A stretch of DNA of 64,000 bases from Gigantopelta aegis (GCF_016097555.1 NC_054708.1:25362987-25426986), one strand, 5' to 3'. Positions 1 through 12,179 are shown, counted from the stretch's first letter. The notes: generated by a model from the sequence alone, not told the origin. Made by a program: numbers and translations.

Positions 1-58
1 ATCAAATAACACTAACAAAATAACAAATAAAATGAAGGAGACAACGCTCCTGAACTTG

Positions 59-98
<40 letters not shown>

Positions 99-1099
99 TA
101 AAAACAAAATGGGCGAAAACAGTTGAATTCTACATGTATCAAGAGGATGTAGACAAGGTGTCCCACTCCCCCTATACCTTTAGTATTTATGCATAAAAAT
201 AAAAGTGAAATAGTATTTAATACATCAGAAAATGGACGATACTATATCAGTAATTAAACCAGTATCTCATTATATATCGCTGTATTGTGTAGATAGATAG
301 GTAGGTAGGGACAGGGGTCGAGGCGATCTGGCTTAACACGTTTACATCCATTTAAACTTCAAACATGCCAGCGTTAGTACACAAACAAAAATGAGATGGA
401 TATTAACCGCGTTATACGGACTGTTCGAAATATTACTTAGCGAAGAAAGAAAAAACCCTGACTACAATGGCAACAAGTCAGATATTTTAGGATATTAAGT
501 GAGCTTCAATTTCGTATAATTCTTACGTCCAGAGTGAAATAATTTTCAATTGTCATGAGCTTTAGCGAGTAACAATGGACATTAATTCATGGAGTACATA
601 AACATGGCATCTGATTCGTCCAGTACAAAATATAGTCCCAAATTAAAATGTGTAATTTGCGTGCATTTTGAATGAAAACAAACATTATGGTGACATAGGT
701 TTAACACTTTATGACCACTTTGCGTCTTGCTTTTGTCATTAAACATGGTACATATACGTTTTAACAAAATTAAAAAAAATAATAACAAATAACAGTATTC
801 CAGTAAGCCTCGTTTGGGCGTCCTTTGAATTTGAACATTTGATAAGTAACATTAATTGTGTAAGGAAATTAAATCAGAACTCTGAACATGCATTTAAAAT
901 TCAGAATGAAGTTAATTTTCATCAAAAGTTTCCGGTTCACTTGATGGCATTTTAAATATGGTGACTAGAGGGTCTCGTTCGATTGACGTCTGGTGTTTGC
1001 GTTGACATTGATGTTAAAAACGCAAAACAATTTCCCCAATATATCACAGTTGGATTATTTAGTGGAACTAAACATTTGATTGTGTATTTGCAATTGTTC
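1..1099. other. AT-rich non-coding stretch
   Basis: No coding exon, RNA gene or recognised element is visible here. The only clear structure is an (AAT)n trinucleotide run at about 62-99. The open frames are short and look like chance. Confidence 0.5.
62..99. repeat. (AAT)n microsatellite
   Basis: Uninterrupted AAT trinucleotide repeat of about 12 units, read directly from the sequence. Confidence 0.95.
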
Positions 1100-1610
1100 A
1101 GGTGTCGAAGCGTTCAGGTGTGGAAACGTTTTCTTTTACACACCCGTTGGTGAGAACATCATGCGTTATTTTTATAACACATGGGTTGTTTACACACGTA
1201 CGTATGTTAACAATTTCAAGACATAAGACTGGCTGGTCAGCAGTGCCATGCATCCAATGAAAAACAACACGGGGGAAATAGATAACACTGTGACGTATAG
1301 TTAACCTGACAATCATGTGTTTGTGACGCGTAAGTTAGCTACAAGTACAAGTAAATAACTTACTCGAAAAAGTTGTAAACATTTGCTTAAAACCTGGTTT
1401 TTGAGGATATGTAAGAAATATAATAATACATTCGTGTCCGTTAGAGAGTACCCTTTTAATATGCCCCTATAACACTAAGGTTTCGAGCATGTCTGTTAGA
1501 TATCATTTATCTCACAACTCGTTGTTTAAAAACGTATCAAACTTACTTTCGCTCGTTAGATGCATTTCAAAACACCTCGTTGTGAGATAAATGGTATCCA
1601 ACGGCCACTC
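1100..1610 (-). repeat. Dispersed repeat F, inverted relative to 33510-33905
   Basis: This stretch matches the reverse complement of about 33510-33905, sharing blocks such as GTTAACTATACGTCACAGTG and the sequence around the ACATACGTAC motif. Its right end (about 1490-1600) holds an imperfect inverted repeat whose arms carry ATTTATCTCACAAC; the same hairpin closes the other copy. This looks like a non-autonomous DNA element, but no transposase is visible. Confidence 0.7.
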
Positions 1611-2006
1611 CTGTAATAGTCTCTATATCGTAGACATTTGAAGGCTATATCTGCTAAATACAACGCATCACTGATCAAAATGATGGGTGATGTTATTCCA
1701 TATTTTGCACTTGTACAAACATTTTTGTCTCTTTATTATTTTTTCATTGTTTTAGATGAAGTAACAGACGACAGCGTGTGGTGACAGTACTCACGACGAG
1801 TGCCACCGGTGAAGCAGCATATGCACACATTTCGGGAACACCTGATATTATCACTGTTATAACAGTGATTCGTGAGTGCATGCCATCACGGCTGTACTAA
1901 TTCTAATGAGCTCTGTTCGGTGTTAATTTTAATTTAGTAAACTAATCTGGGAGTGGTAATCCCCTTTTTGGCGGTTCAAGAGTGATGAAATCTCCAGTAC
2001 AGGATC

Positions 2007-2421
2007 TTATCGGGAGTGGACTGGCCTCGGTGGCGTCGTGGCAGGCCATCGGTCTACAGGCTGGTAGGTACTGGGTTCGGATCCCAGTCGAGGCATGGAA
2101 TTTTTAATTCAGAGACCGACTCCAAACCCTGAGTGAGTGCTCCGCAAGGCTCAGTGGGTAGGTGTAAACCACTTGCACCGACCAGTGATCCATAACTGGT
2201 TCAACAAAGGCCATGATTTGTGGTATCCTGCCTGTGGGAAGCGCAAATAAAAGATCCCTTACTGCTAATCGGAAGAGTAGCCCATGTAGTGGCGACAGCT
2301 GGTTCCCTCTCAAAATCTGTGTGGTCCTTAACCATATGTCTGACGCCATATAACCGTAAATAAAATGTGTTGAGTGCGTCCTTAAATAACACATTTCTTT
2401 CTTTCTTTTTATCGGGAGTGG
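2007..2421 (+). mobile_element. SINE-A copy with 13-bp target duplication
   Basis: A tRNA-derived SINE. The head at 2022-2095 has an A-box-like GGCGTCGTGG stretch and a B-box GGTTCGGATCC. A long conserved body follows, ending in a TTTC-rich tail near 2400. TTATCGGGAGTGG occurs immediately before (2007-2019) and after (2409-2421) the element, so the insert is 2020-2408. A target duplication of this length and the tail fit LINE-driven retroposition. Open frames inside are not genes. Confidence 0.92.
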
Positions 2422-2633
2422 CTTTGCTATAGACTACGCACTATATAAGGATTCATGGAAACAGTAAATATTTTGCTAAATGCCCATTCGACTCTGCATT
2501 GTAAAGATATACAGCCCATATCATGTATTGCGGTTTTGTCATTCAGATTTTTAGATGCATCAAAATTTCCATTTAGGAGTAAAGATATGGTGAGAATAGG
2601 ATCTTCAATTGTTGAACTGCGCCATATTGGATA

Positions 2634-3045
2634 GTAGTACCAGGGTCACTTGAGCCTCAAGTGTACCCGTTGACCCCGGGTCACATGGGGGCGCTGACCT
2701 CTCGAAGCGTCATGACGCTGACCTAACTAGGTTAATGACTTTGGCAGCTGTGGGATGGGCGTGGGAACCCGACCTAGGTGTCACGACACACTGAAGGTCG
2801 GCCAGATGTATGAGCTTGGCAACTGTCGGGGGTTCTTTGATGTCCAGGAAACAGATGGTGCGGAAGTCGTTGATGACAATCAGTTGGCAAGATAGCGTGA
2901 GTTGAATGGGTTTGGTAGCTGTCGGGGGAACGGTGCCGAAGTCAACAGCTGGCGAACATTCGGTGGAAAATTCCACGACGTGGGGGACTGGGTTAATGAC
3001 CCGGGGTTAACGAGTACACTTGAGGCTCAAGTGACCCTGGTACTA
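2634..3045. mobile_element. Foldback MITE with about 50-bp inverted ends
   Basis: Both ends read GTAGTACCAGGGTCACTTGA and continue as inverted repeats for about 50 bp through a CCCGGGTCA block. Total length is about 410 bp. The interior is GC-richer than its surroundings and holds three spaced versions of a TTGGYARCTGTSGG motif. An 88-codon minus-strand frame spans the interior, but its translation is just that repeat motif. Confidence 0.85.
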
Positions 3046-3307
3046 CTTTGGATTTATGTATATTAAAGGTGTGCCAAATTATCACAAATGCTACTAAATG
3101 TGGGATTGTTTTCATAATAAAAAAAAAAAAATAAAAAAAAAAAAGTTTAAAATCTATTTAAATTTCCATCTAGATCTGTAAAAAGGGCTAGAAAAATGTA
3201 TATATGTGACGGCCATACTATGCAAATTAGAAAACAAATGCCCAAGGATAACAATGTGCACGTTTGGTCAAGAAAAATAGAATCAGGTTGTTTCATAGTG
3301 TGTGTGT

Positions 3308-3308
<1 letters not shown>

Positions 3309-3343
<35 letters not shown>
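3309..3343. repeat. Poly-G tract
   Basis: An uninterrupted G run of about 35 bases, preceded by TGTGTGTG. Confidence 0.95.
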
Positions 3344-3346
<3 letters not shown>

Positions 3347-3463
3347 AATTTTAACATAACATTTTGAACAAATGTCTAAAATTTTAAGGTTGCATATGTC
3401 CGTCTCTGGGATTAATTTGTTATTCGGCAGGTAATGCAGATTCCATGTACCTCGAATACAGAC

Positions 3464-3980
3464 AGACCGGTTTCGGTGGTGCGCCGGTTAAGCCAAGCTG
3501 CGGCTTCCACCCAGAGCGAGTTTTAATGGCTCAGTGGCGAGGTGTAAAGCCACTAAACTGACTGCTCTTTCAATATCCATTAAAGGGACATTCCCGAGTT
3601 TGCTGCATTGTAAGATGTTTCCCACTAATAAAATATTTCTACGATTAAACTTACATATAAAATATATTTTCTTGTTTAGAATATCAATTTCTGTATATTC
3701 AATGTGTTTCTGGTCGTCTTAATATTTGTAAGAAGCCCAAACTGGATTTTGTCTTCAAATAATTTTGTACGTACGAAAAAAATAGTTTTTAGGAAATAAA
3801 ATGAAATTTAAAATAGTACAAATATTAGTACGATTAGTCGTCAAAAAGTCTCTGTTAGTCGATAACATCTGAAACATTGCAGCAAACTCAGGAATGTTCC
3901 TTTAACCCACTATCCTGGACAAGCCGAAAATATACCAGAGTTGTGTGACCAGAACAGTGTGCTTGAACCTCAATTGGACA
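3464..3980 (+). mobile_element. SINE-C copy split by a MITE
   Basis: The 5' part (3464-3579) has the SINE-C head and the ACCCAGAGCGAG segment. The 3' part (3906-3980) resumes with CCCACTATCCTGGACA and runs to GCTTGAACCTCAATTGGACA. The same order, without the insert, is seen in SINE-C copies at 31.3 kb and 61.4 kb. The two halves are separated by the TTAA-flanked MITE at 3580-3905. Confidence 0.75.
3580..3905. mobile_element. TTAA-flanked MITE (family G)
   Basis: The inverted ends begin TTAAAGGGACATTCC and extend over a block containing GAGTTTGCTGCA at both ends. TTAA at each edge is the target used by piggyBac-type elements, so that superfamily is an inference. A related copy lies at 42826-43202. 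The element sits inside a SINE-C. Confidence 0.85.
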
Positions 3981-5634
3981 TAATAGTCCATGAGCCAGGA
4001 CCCAAAATTTGGCCAGTTGGTACCACCTGGGGAGACGAATGCTCATAGTGATTTTTGTCAAGGACTACATCCCTAGGCATGGAAAATTTATGATAGCATT
4101 GCAGGACTCACAGCTTTCTGTGTATATCCACCCGTTTTGTGACTCTACCCCCATTTCCTCGACAGTTATATTTTTATAGAATTTGTTAAAGATGACTAGT
4201 TTAAAAGCATTGTAAAATATTTGTTAGGGCATTTAGGAATGCCAAACTTGGAGGATTAGGAGGTAATGGATTGATGAATTCAGATATGTTACCAATATTG
4301 ATATCCTTTGAGGATTAGGGTCTCATATAACACTTTTTCTGTAACGTTACAAAATATAATTCACAGTTTTATTTTTTCAGTAGCAATTTAACATAAAGTT
4401 TAGGCTCAGCACCTCAAATATTTTTTTTTGAAGGACGTTATTGCAGCAGAAGCTTGTTTTGACATCTAGTTAATATTTAGATCCTATATATAAAGTGTTT
4501 TTGGAAGTGTTTTTGTGTAACAACCCTTTTGATAACCCTACCCCTTTTCCCAAAAGCAGTATTGCAAAGGAATTGTTAACAGGATAATTAAATAAAAACA
4601 TAATACAATATTTATTGAAATATACATGGCAATCCTAAAGGTAGACAAAGTTTATGGGATATAAATCTGAGAAATAGAAGCAATAGTGACATCATTTGAA
4701 GGTTAGGGTCTCACATAACACTTTTTGTTTGATTCTAAGGAAATGCAATGTTCGCCATTTTACAACTGTAATTCCAGTTGAAGTTTACACTTTTTTAGGG
4801 CTTTAATGTACCTGAATGTGTGTTGGACTCCCACGAATTATTTAGATATTCCATATATAAAGCATTTGTTAAACTATTTGCTGATGAAGTTATTAACATG
4901 AGTATGGCTTTTAAAAAAAAATTAGTTAATGCAAATTTTATTAGTTTCAAATATAAACCCATTAAATTTTCCTGTCAATTTAAAATGTACTTTGATCACA
5001 TATTTATTGTTACATGCAGGTGATAATAAATATTATTGTTTAAAATCATATTGCTGTACACGACTAAGTCGAAACAATAAATCAGTTGGAAATGCATACA
5101 TTGTCTTGATAAATTAAAAATACCATGATAAAGATGGATGCATAGTTTGCAGATATCAAATTTCTGTCCTACATTTCCATCACTGTCTTCAACCTGGTTG
5201 TCAAAATCTTGAATTATAAACATTATACCAGTCTATATAGATGCTGTATACTATAGTACTCTTCTTCTATTTCTATTTTCCATCTTGTATCAACGGCACT
5301 TGGTGTCACTGGATCATACTCTACATTACAATCTGGTTGATTGAATGTTGTGTAATACTGTTTTATCAAACAATCCCTGCATAGTTACACTTTCGATTCT
5401 GCCCTTCTTTGCACAGAACAGAAACATACCCTGGCAGGCTCTAATCTAGAACTGAAAAAGTAGGAGAAGTGAATTTGTCCCTTTCAAAAAGAAAGGGACG
5501 AAGTGTGATTCAAATAGGCGAAGTGAATATTTATTGGCACATTTTGTAATGTTTTGGAAAAGTTTCAAATTTGACACACAGTTCTGATTCCTAGGTACAC
5601 TGGCAGTGTAACAACTCTACAAACATTTTGATAC

Positions 5635-7436
5635 TCAATACAGATTCAACGATACGTGCACCAGTTTCGGACCACATTTGTGAGAGCAATGGAACTCCAG
5701 GGATCTCTTAAAATGCCAAGCACAAAATATATTTTCTGTCTTCTGAGCTAAAGGCAACTTACTTGTATACCTCAATTGCAGCATGAGCTGCATGCAATAG
5801 CAAGCATCAGTCAACTTGAAAACATCGGATGGCACACAACCTTGGATATTGTTTTAATTTTGTTATCAAAACACTTTGTTTTGGAGTGTATTTGTGTACA
5901 CTGCCTTCCTTCATTCTTTGACTAGGAAATTATTTAAATTGGTGATCTTTGTTACCTGATTCCGAAAGGATATATACCAACCACAATATTAACATGTTTT
6001 ATGTGGCTTCCACCTCATAATGCTTTATGCAACATTAATGTACCACCTCTAAACACTTAACACAATCACCATGTACTACCTGAACCAAGTCAATACCATC
6101 AACAATAGTTAAAATATTTATGTTAGACTATCTGCTCATGTTAAATTCATCTGCAGTGAAAGCCCATTATAGAGGTACAAATGAAAGTTAAAGGATATCT
6201 GGAAATTATGCCTTGTGCCAGCTCAGTGATGCATACAAACAGTGATTGGTTTTCAATTCATTTTTTGTCACAAATGGCTAATGTTTCAGCTTTTCGTGTT
6301 CTGATTTTGTCATGAGATTTATTGTTATATATAGTCGCTCACCCTTGAAGCTAGGCTGCATAACATTGTTCTTCATCAAGTCAAAGGCAGTAAGTATCCA
6401 CTAGTACATATGTTATCAGCAAATGCACTTAATCAGCATTGTATGAAGCTTACTACGAGTACTTTGGAATATAGTCATAATCCCTTTAAACGTTTGGCTT
6501 TGGAAACTCATATGATAACACATTGATGTCCTGCTGTATCTTTTTAGCAGCAGAATTTAGCCTTAACCGTGTTGTGTCCGGGCATCCTTGTTCACTTTAA
6601 CTTAGTGGTTTTTAGGAATGCATCCACAAATATTGTTGTCATACATCTCATACAAAATGCTGCCAATCTGAAAGGCTTCAAACATATCAGGGTGCTCAAT
6701 TGGAAGATAGATTTTGTGCTTAATAAGCATATGCCATAATACAGCTTCTCAGAGCAGAGCACCGTGGAACCACTAAAGTGCAATTCCCACATGAGATGCT
6801 CGTAGAAGGCTAAGCAAAAGAAAGAAAGAAGTGTTTTATTTAACGACGCACTCAACATATTTTAATTATGGTTATATGGCGTCAGACATATGGTTAAGGA
6901 CCACACAGATTTTTTTAGAGGAAACCCGCTGTCGCCACATAGGCTACTCTTTTTACGACAGGCAGCAAGGGATCTTTTATTTGCGCTTCCCACAGGCAGG
7001 ATAGCACAAACCATGGCCTTTGTTGAACCAGTTATGGATCACTGGTCGGTGCAAGTGGTTTACACCTACCCATTGAGCCTTGCGGATCACTCACTCAGGG
7101 TTTGGAGTCGGTATCTGGATTAACAATTTCATGCCTCGACTGGGTTCTGAACCCAGTATCTACCAGCCTGTAGACCGATGGCCTGCCACGACGCCACCGA
7201 GGTCGGTAAGGCTAAGCAATGCATCTATATAACTTATAGACATAAAAAAAAACCGCTGAAAGCTCTTCATTTCTGTGTGACAGACATTTGAATAAATCTC
7301 TCGAGAGATTGTTTAACTCTGCTAAAACTTGGCAAACTGCTAGGCTGTCAAATTTCATTTGGTACAAGTCTTTAACCTGGGTTGTTTCTTTGGTTGGCTT
7401 TTTGTCCAAAGAGTAAACTGACCAAGCTAGTCTCAT
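5635..7436 (-). pseudogene. Degenerate ORF inside the long-inverted-repeat element
   Basis: On the minus strand, separate stretches translate into protein-like sequence but are broken by stops and frameshifts. In 5' to 3' order they are 7436-7212 (begins MRLAWSVYSLDKKPTKET), about 6760-6600 (contains YLPIEHPDMFEAFQIGS), about 6600-6490 (contains LRLNSAAKKIQQDINVL), and about 5810-5590 (contains PLLSQMWSETGARIVE). A SINE-A at 6818-7208 separates the first two. The pieces probably belong to one decayed transposon protein of roughly 2 kb. I do not recognise a catalytic motif, so no function is assigned. Confidence 0.5.
6807..7219 (-). mobile_element. SINE-A copy (minus) with 11-bp target duplication
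   Basis: This is the reverse complement of the SINE-A consensus: tail at 6818, tRNA-like head near 7208. AGGCTAAGCAA is found at 6807-6817 and again at 7209-7219, giving an exact target duplication. It interrupts the degenerate ORF of the long-inverted-repeat element, so it inserted later than that element. Confidence 0.92.
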
Positions 7437-8824
7437 AATACTTTTAGAGCTTCATGATATACTTGCACATGGTTGCATATCTTTACAAGGACTACGCGCA
7501 CAGCAATCATATACCCGTATATTTATGTGCAAGCCTTGAAATGACCATCATATGATGCCTATAGCATTAAGAATTATTCCATTCTTAAGATAATAATGAC
7601 ATAGCCGTCGTTTTGCCTTTGCAAACTGTTTGATTCATCAATACGGCAATGATTTGTAACGGCACTTTTATTCTGAAATGCTTTGCTTCTGGTTCACAAT
7701 TTAAAATACAGTCGTCGGCTCGGAACAAAATGTATTGATAGTAGGCAGGTATCTTTGAGATGGTTCGTATTGAAATATCTGGTACTCATACCGAATTCAG
7801 TCCAACTTTGTATTTTCCATTTATCTGTGTTTGTCTGCCGTGCTAGCTTCCAAATGAGGTTATTTGTTTTCAAGCAACTTTAGCTAAATGTTTGAGGTTT
7901 TGTTTTATCATTAGTACGATCCATTACCAGTGACTCTGGTCCAAAACATGCACCAGAAATATACAATTTCAAACATTTTCTCCACCAGTGAGAGCCACCT
8001 CCAGTCTATCAATGTTGTCCCAAGATAGATTCGTATGTATTAGGCTAAATGGTGGTTGAAACATGACACACTATGTCATGCTATTTTCAATGTCTGGATT
8101 AGTTCAATATAATTATGAATATAGTAATTCATTAATATTATTTTTTAGGAAACGTGTACAGTTGAATCACTTACCAGTATATTAATGCAATTAACAAATA
8201 GGTAAACTTATTATAAAATTATAAAAATGTGTTGTTTTAATCTTTTAAGTTGTGGATTCAACAGTATGCCTATTTGTGTGTGACCATTTTATGATATGTT
8301 AGTACCTTCCATGGACTCTGTACAAAGATACAATTTTAAACAATAAACAATAATACCTTTGTAGTCATGGTTATATTACAACAATAACAATAAATACATG
8401 ATCAATATGTGGTTTAAATCAATAACGTAGACTTTTAATCGGTTTTAGTCTAATGAGAGATCATTTTAATGACATCTCATCAACATATAACGTCAAATTC
8501 ACTTTACATGCAGGACCTAAGTAGTAATTAGCAGCCTAATATAGATTTGTTTGCAATAAAATCCCTGAAACAGAATATTTGAGGATGTCAACCTAAACTT
8601 CAAGTGAAATTATTGTTGAGAAATGGTAGAAATTGCACTATGTAATGTAAAAATAAAAGTGTTACTTGAGACCCTAACCCTCTAGGGATGACACGATTGC
8701 TTTTATTTCTGAGATTCATATTCCACTAACTTGCTCTTCTCTTATTTTAGCCTTGACCATCCTAATAAATATTTTATGATGTGTTTTATTTAGTCACTAT
8801 TAAGAATTCCATTGAAATATTGCT

Positions 8825-9610
8825 GTTGAGGGAATAGGGGTAAGGTTATAAAATGTGTAATTACACAGCAAATCCTGCAACAAAACTTTATTTATAGGAT
8901 GTAAATAATAACAGGATGTCCAAATGGGCTTCTATTATAATTAGAACATTTAAAGAGAATATTTGAGGTGCTGAGCCTAAACTTTATGTTAAATTTCTAC
9001 TGAAAAATAAAACTCTGTGAATTTGTGTATGTGGTAACTTTACAGAAAAAGTGTTATATGAGACCCTAATCCTCAATGGATTTCAATATTGGTAATATAT
9101 CTGAATTGTCCAATCCATTATCTCCCAAATTTTGTTTTTTTAAATGCCCTGAAAAATATTTTACCCAGCTTTTAATATGGTCATCATTTAGCATGTCTGT
9201 GAAAATATAACTGTTGAAGAAATAGGGGTAGGGTTATAAAATGTGTAATTACACAGCAAATCCTGCAACAAAACTTTATTTGTAGGTTGCAATAATAACT
9301 AGATGTCCAAATAAGCTTCTGTTGTAACTAGAACGTTTAAAGAGAATATTTGAGGTGCTGAGCCTAAACTTTATATTAAATTTCTACTAAAAAATAAAAC
9401 TGTGTAAATTGTATTTTGTAATGTTACAAAAAGTGTTATATGAGACCCCAATCCTCGAAGGATTTCAATATTGGTAATATATCTGAATTCACCAATCCAT
9501 TACCTCCTAATTCCCCAAGTTTGGCATTATTAAATGCCCTAACAAATATTTTACAATGCTTTTAATCTAGTCACCTTTAAGCAATTCTATAAAAATATAA
9601 CTGTCGAGGA
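8825..9610. repeat. About 385-bp direct repeats in the right arm
   Basis: Two successive units start near 8825 and 9210. They share AAAATGTGTAATTACACAGC, CAAATCCTGCAAC and GAGAATATTTGAGGTGC, with the GTTATATGAGACCC block downstream. A more diverged third version starts near 8570. Confidence 0.85.
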
Positions 9611-9729
9611 AATGGGGGTAGAGTCACAAAACGGGTGGATACACACAGAAAGCTGTAAGTCCTGCAATGCTATCATAAATATTCCATGCCTAGGGATGTA
9701 GTCCTTGACAAAAATCACTATGAGCATTC

Positions 9730-9730
<1 letters not shown>

Positions 9731-9759
<29 letters not shown>
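9731..9759. repeat. Poly-C tract in the right arm
   Basis: About 29 C residues next to CCAGGTGGTACC. The matching place in the left arm (about 4030-4040) has only a short G run, so the tract expanded in one arm. Confidence 0.9.
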
Positions 9760-9760
<1 letters not shown>

Positions 9761-9970
9761 GGTGGTACCAACTGGACAAATTTTGGGTCCTGGCTCATGG
9801 ACTATTATGTCCAATTAAGGTTCAAGCACACTGTTCTGGTCACTATAAGCACGAAACTAAATTAAAATGAAATCAACCGAGATACTAATAGTTCAGATGA
9901 CACCAAGCGAACAGGACGGCGTGATATGAATTTCCTTCATACGACGGGGCAGGGACGTGAATGAATGAAT

Positions 9971-10572
9971 GAATGTGTGACGGTATATGCTCTTAATTTC
10001 TTTTCGCCTGCGGCGATATTAATTGTGTTAGAGGGCCGTGTGCAGTCCAATAAGCACTTAAGCCCAGGTGGACACTTTGTTACGTAATACCTTCGCGCGA
10101 CCGTACATTCCATTATGCACTTAGTGCACGTGTGGAGGCCATGTGGCCAGTAGTTACGTAATACCTCTGCGAGTGCGGTTTCGACGACCGTGACTGGCGA
10201 CGATCGGCGTCAGTAAGTCTGGTCTTCAAAGATAAAAATATGCCGGCGTGGTGGTTGTGGAAAACCCACATGATACGTGAGGTACCGCCTTGTACCCCCA
10301 GGCGATATTCGCTGTCTCTGAGAGTTTTGAATAAATAGCTAGGGTTTTAGAGATATCGAGGAGAAACATATTGGAAGGCTCCAGGGGATCGCTGTCCGTC
10401 CACTGAACGATCTATATTAGTTCAGACGGGACTTTGGTAAATATATATTTTTTGCTCTGTGTATAACCTTGATGTGATTGATGTGACTTTAAATATTTTA
10501 ATACTGTATTATACCAATATTATTTACACGGTGCTGTCGGTCATCTGACGCAGTATTCTGTAGGCTCACCGT

Positions 10573-10633
<61 letters not shown>

Positions 10634-11233
10634 TTAGCCAGTAATCCTAGAGGACCTAGGTAAACTGTAGGTTATTGTCTTTATTGTGATAGGTACCAGT
10701 ATTAATTCTGTATTACAAGGTTATTGAATGAGTAGTTAGGGTTATTAAAAAATTAACCAGTTAGGAATAGTGTTGTAATTCCTTTATTAATTAAGTTCCC
10801 CTGGAAGCGTTTCTCCATTATCGCACGTGTGTGTGTTAGCGTTTCTCAATTATCACACGTGTGGATGTTGTGTCTTTGTGAAGTGATTAGCATATTGTGT
10901 AAACTAGACACCTAGAGATTAACTAATTAAGTGATCAGTTCTGGGTTGTTATTATTGTTGTTATTAATTAACTACTGCGGCAGTACATTTGTCAGCGTAG
11001 GTTAATACAGATTCCAAAGTGTATTGTGTTTTTGTTGTGTTTTCTAGTGAACTAAACGTGCTATAATAATATATACTTTATATAAGATCTTATCGCTGAT
11101 CATACCTAGACGAGCCACATTAGGGTATAACCGCCCGTTACAGAGAGATCTAATAGATATACAGTTAGGAGAGATGTTTGGACAATCGTGTTTTATTCAG
11201 TTACGGGTATTATAGAATCCCCGTGACAGAATG
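9971..11233 (+). mobile_element. Solo LTR 1 (about 1.25 kb) with 5-bp target duplication
   Basis: The element runs 9976-11228, starts TGTGACGG and ends CCCGTGACA, so it has the TG...CA ends of an LTR with a short inverted repeat. GAATG precedes it (9971-9975) and follows it (11229-11233), a perfect 5-bp target duplication. No internal region or second LTR is adjacent, so this is a solo LTR left by LTR-LTR recombination. It is homologous over its whole length to 22457-23649. The strand is arbitrary and the superfamily (Gypsy-like or other) is undetermined. Confidence 0.92.
10577..10629. repeat. (AT)n microsatellite inside solo LTR 1
   Basis: An AT run of about 26 units lies between CCGTTCTG and AAAGCTTAGCC. 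Solo LTR 2 has a short non-repetitive AT-rich sequence at the same place. Confidence 0.92.
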
Positions 11234-11337
11234 TTTAGCAACATACCAGCACAAAAATACACATTGGCTATTGGGTGTCATAAAAAGGTAAGTATATGGA
11301 AATACGATTTATACAATTGTGCAAAAACGGAGTGCAG

Positions 11338-11625
11338 GATGGGGACTAAGTCCAGTGGTAAAGCGCTCGCTTAATGCTCGGTAGGTCTGGGATCGATCCT
11401 CGTCGGTGGCCCTATTGGGCTATTTTTAGTTTCGGTCTGTGCACCACGACTGGTACACCAAACTCCGTGGTATGTGTTACCCTGTCTATGTGATAGTACA
11501 TATATAAAAGAACTATTGCTACTAATAGCAAAATATGTAGATGGTTTCCTCTCTAAGACTATATGTCAAAATTACCAAATGTTTGACATCCAATTGCCGA
11601 TGATTAATAAATCAATGTGCTCAAA
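11338..11625 (+). mobile_element. SINE-B copy
   Basis: The tRNA-like head has CCAGTGGTAAAGCGCTCGCT (A-box side) and GGGATCGATCC (B-box side), followed by the conserved body with CACCACGACTGGTA and GACTATATGTCAAAATTACC. The 3' end is near CAATGTGCTC. Confidence 0.85.
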
Positions 11626-11845
11626 CAATCTTCTTCTTCCTACGTACGGAATGAAAATACTGCGGCTTCGCCATTCATCTTATATCATCTACGTAATGTT
11701 AGTGACGTTCTAATAAACTTTGTTTCTAGTTAATTGTTAGCGGTGTTAAAGAATTAAAAAAATAAAAACTGGCCGGTAAACGTTTTAATCTATTCCCAGG
11801 GCTAACTAATATGGGCACGCCCAGCAGCTTGCTGTATTAATCATA

Positions 11846-12090
11846 GGTTTTTGGATGTCAAATATCTCACAATTCAGATTATAGTTTTAGACGAAACCCA
11901 CTACATTTTGTCTGCTAGCAACATGGGATCGTGTATATGCCATTTCCCACAGACAGGACAACATATACCACATCCTTTGATATACCAATCGTTGGGCACT
12001 GGTTGGCACAAGGACAAAAACAAACTGAAAATAGGTCCACCGAGGGAATTCGATCCTTCGACCAAAGCATCAGGCAGAGACGTACTAATA
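11846..12090 (-). mobile_element. Old SINE-B fragment (minus)
   Basis: A diverged SINE-B1 body reads TTGGATGTCAAATAT, CCCACAGACAGGACA and TTTGATATACCAATCG in order. The head is decayed. The 108-codon plus-strand frame over it is a SINE translation, not a gene. Confidence 0.7.
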
Positions 12091-12179
12091 TTCTTACCCC
12101 TCCCCTATGAGCCTCTACAGGACGTTTTCCAGAGGGGGCAAGACATGTTGGCGTTTAACTGTAAAACATTGGCATAGTG

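Larger units (their letters stand above)
3945..9843 (-). mobile_element. 5.9-kb long-inverted-repeat element, degenerate
   Basis: The left arm (3945 to about 4800) is the reverse complement of the right arm (about 8570-9843). Landmarks shared by both are GACCAGAACAGTGTGCTTGA, the TAGTCCATGAGCC block, GAGGTGCTGAGCC (inverted) and GTTATATGAGACCC (inverted). The right arm has one extra subterminal unit of about 385 bp (starts near 8825 and 9210). The interior (about 5300-7440) holds broken minus-strand protein-like frames and an inserted SINE. Long TIRs with subterminal repeats suggest a DNA transposon; I cannot assign the superfamily. Confidence 0.75.

Noticed and set aside
2022..2095. tRNA gene
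   Set aside because: A- and B-box-like motifs are present, but the cloverleaf is decayed and the sequence is the head of a SINE present in many copies.
11851..12177. 108-codon ORF
   Set aside because: It is an old SINE-B in reverse orientation.
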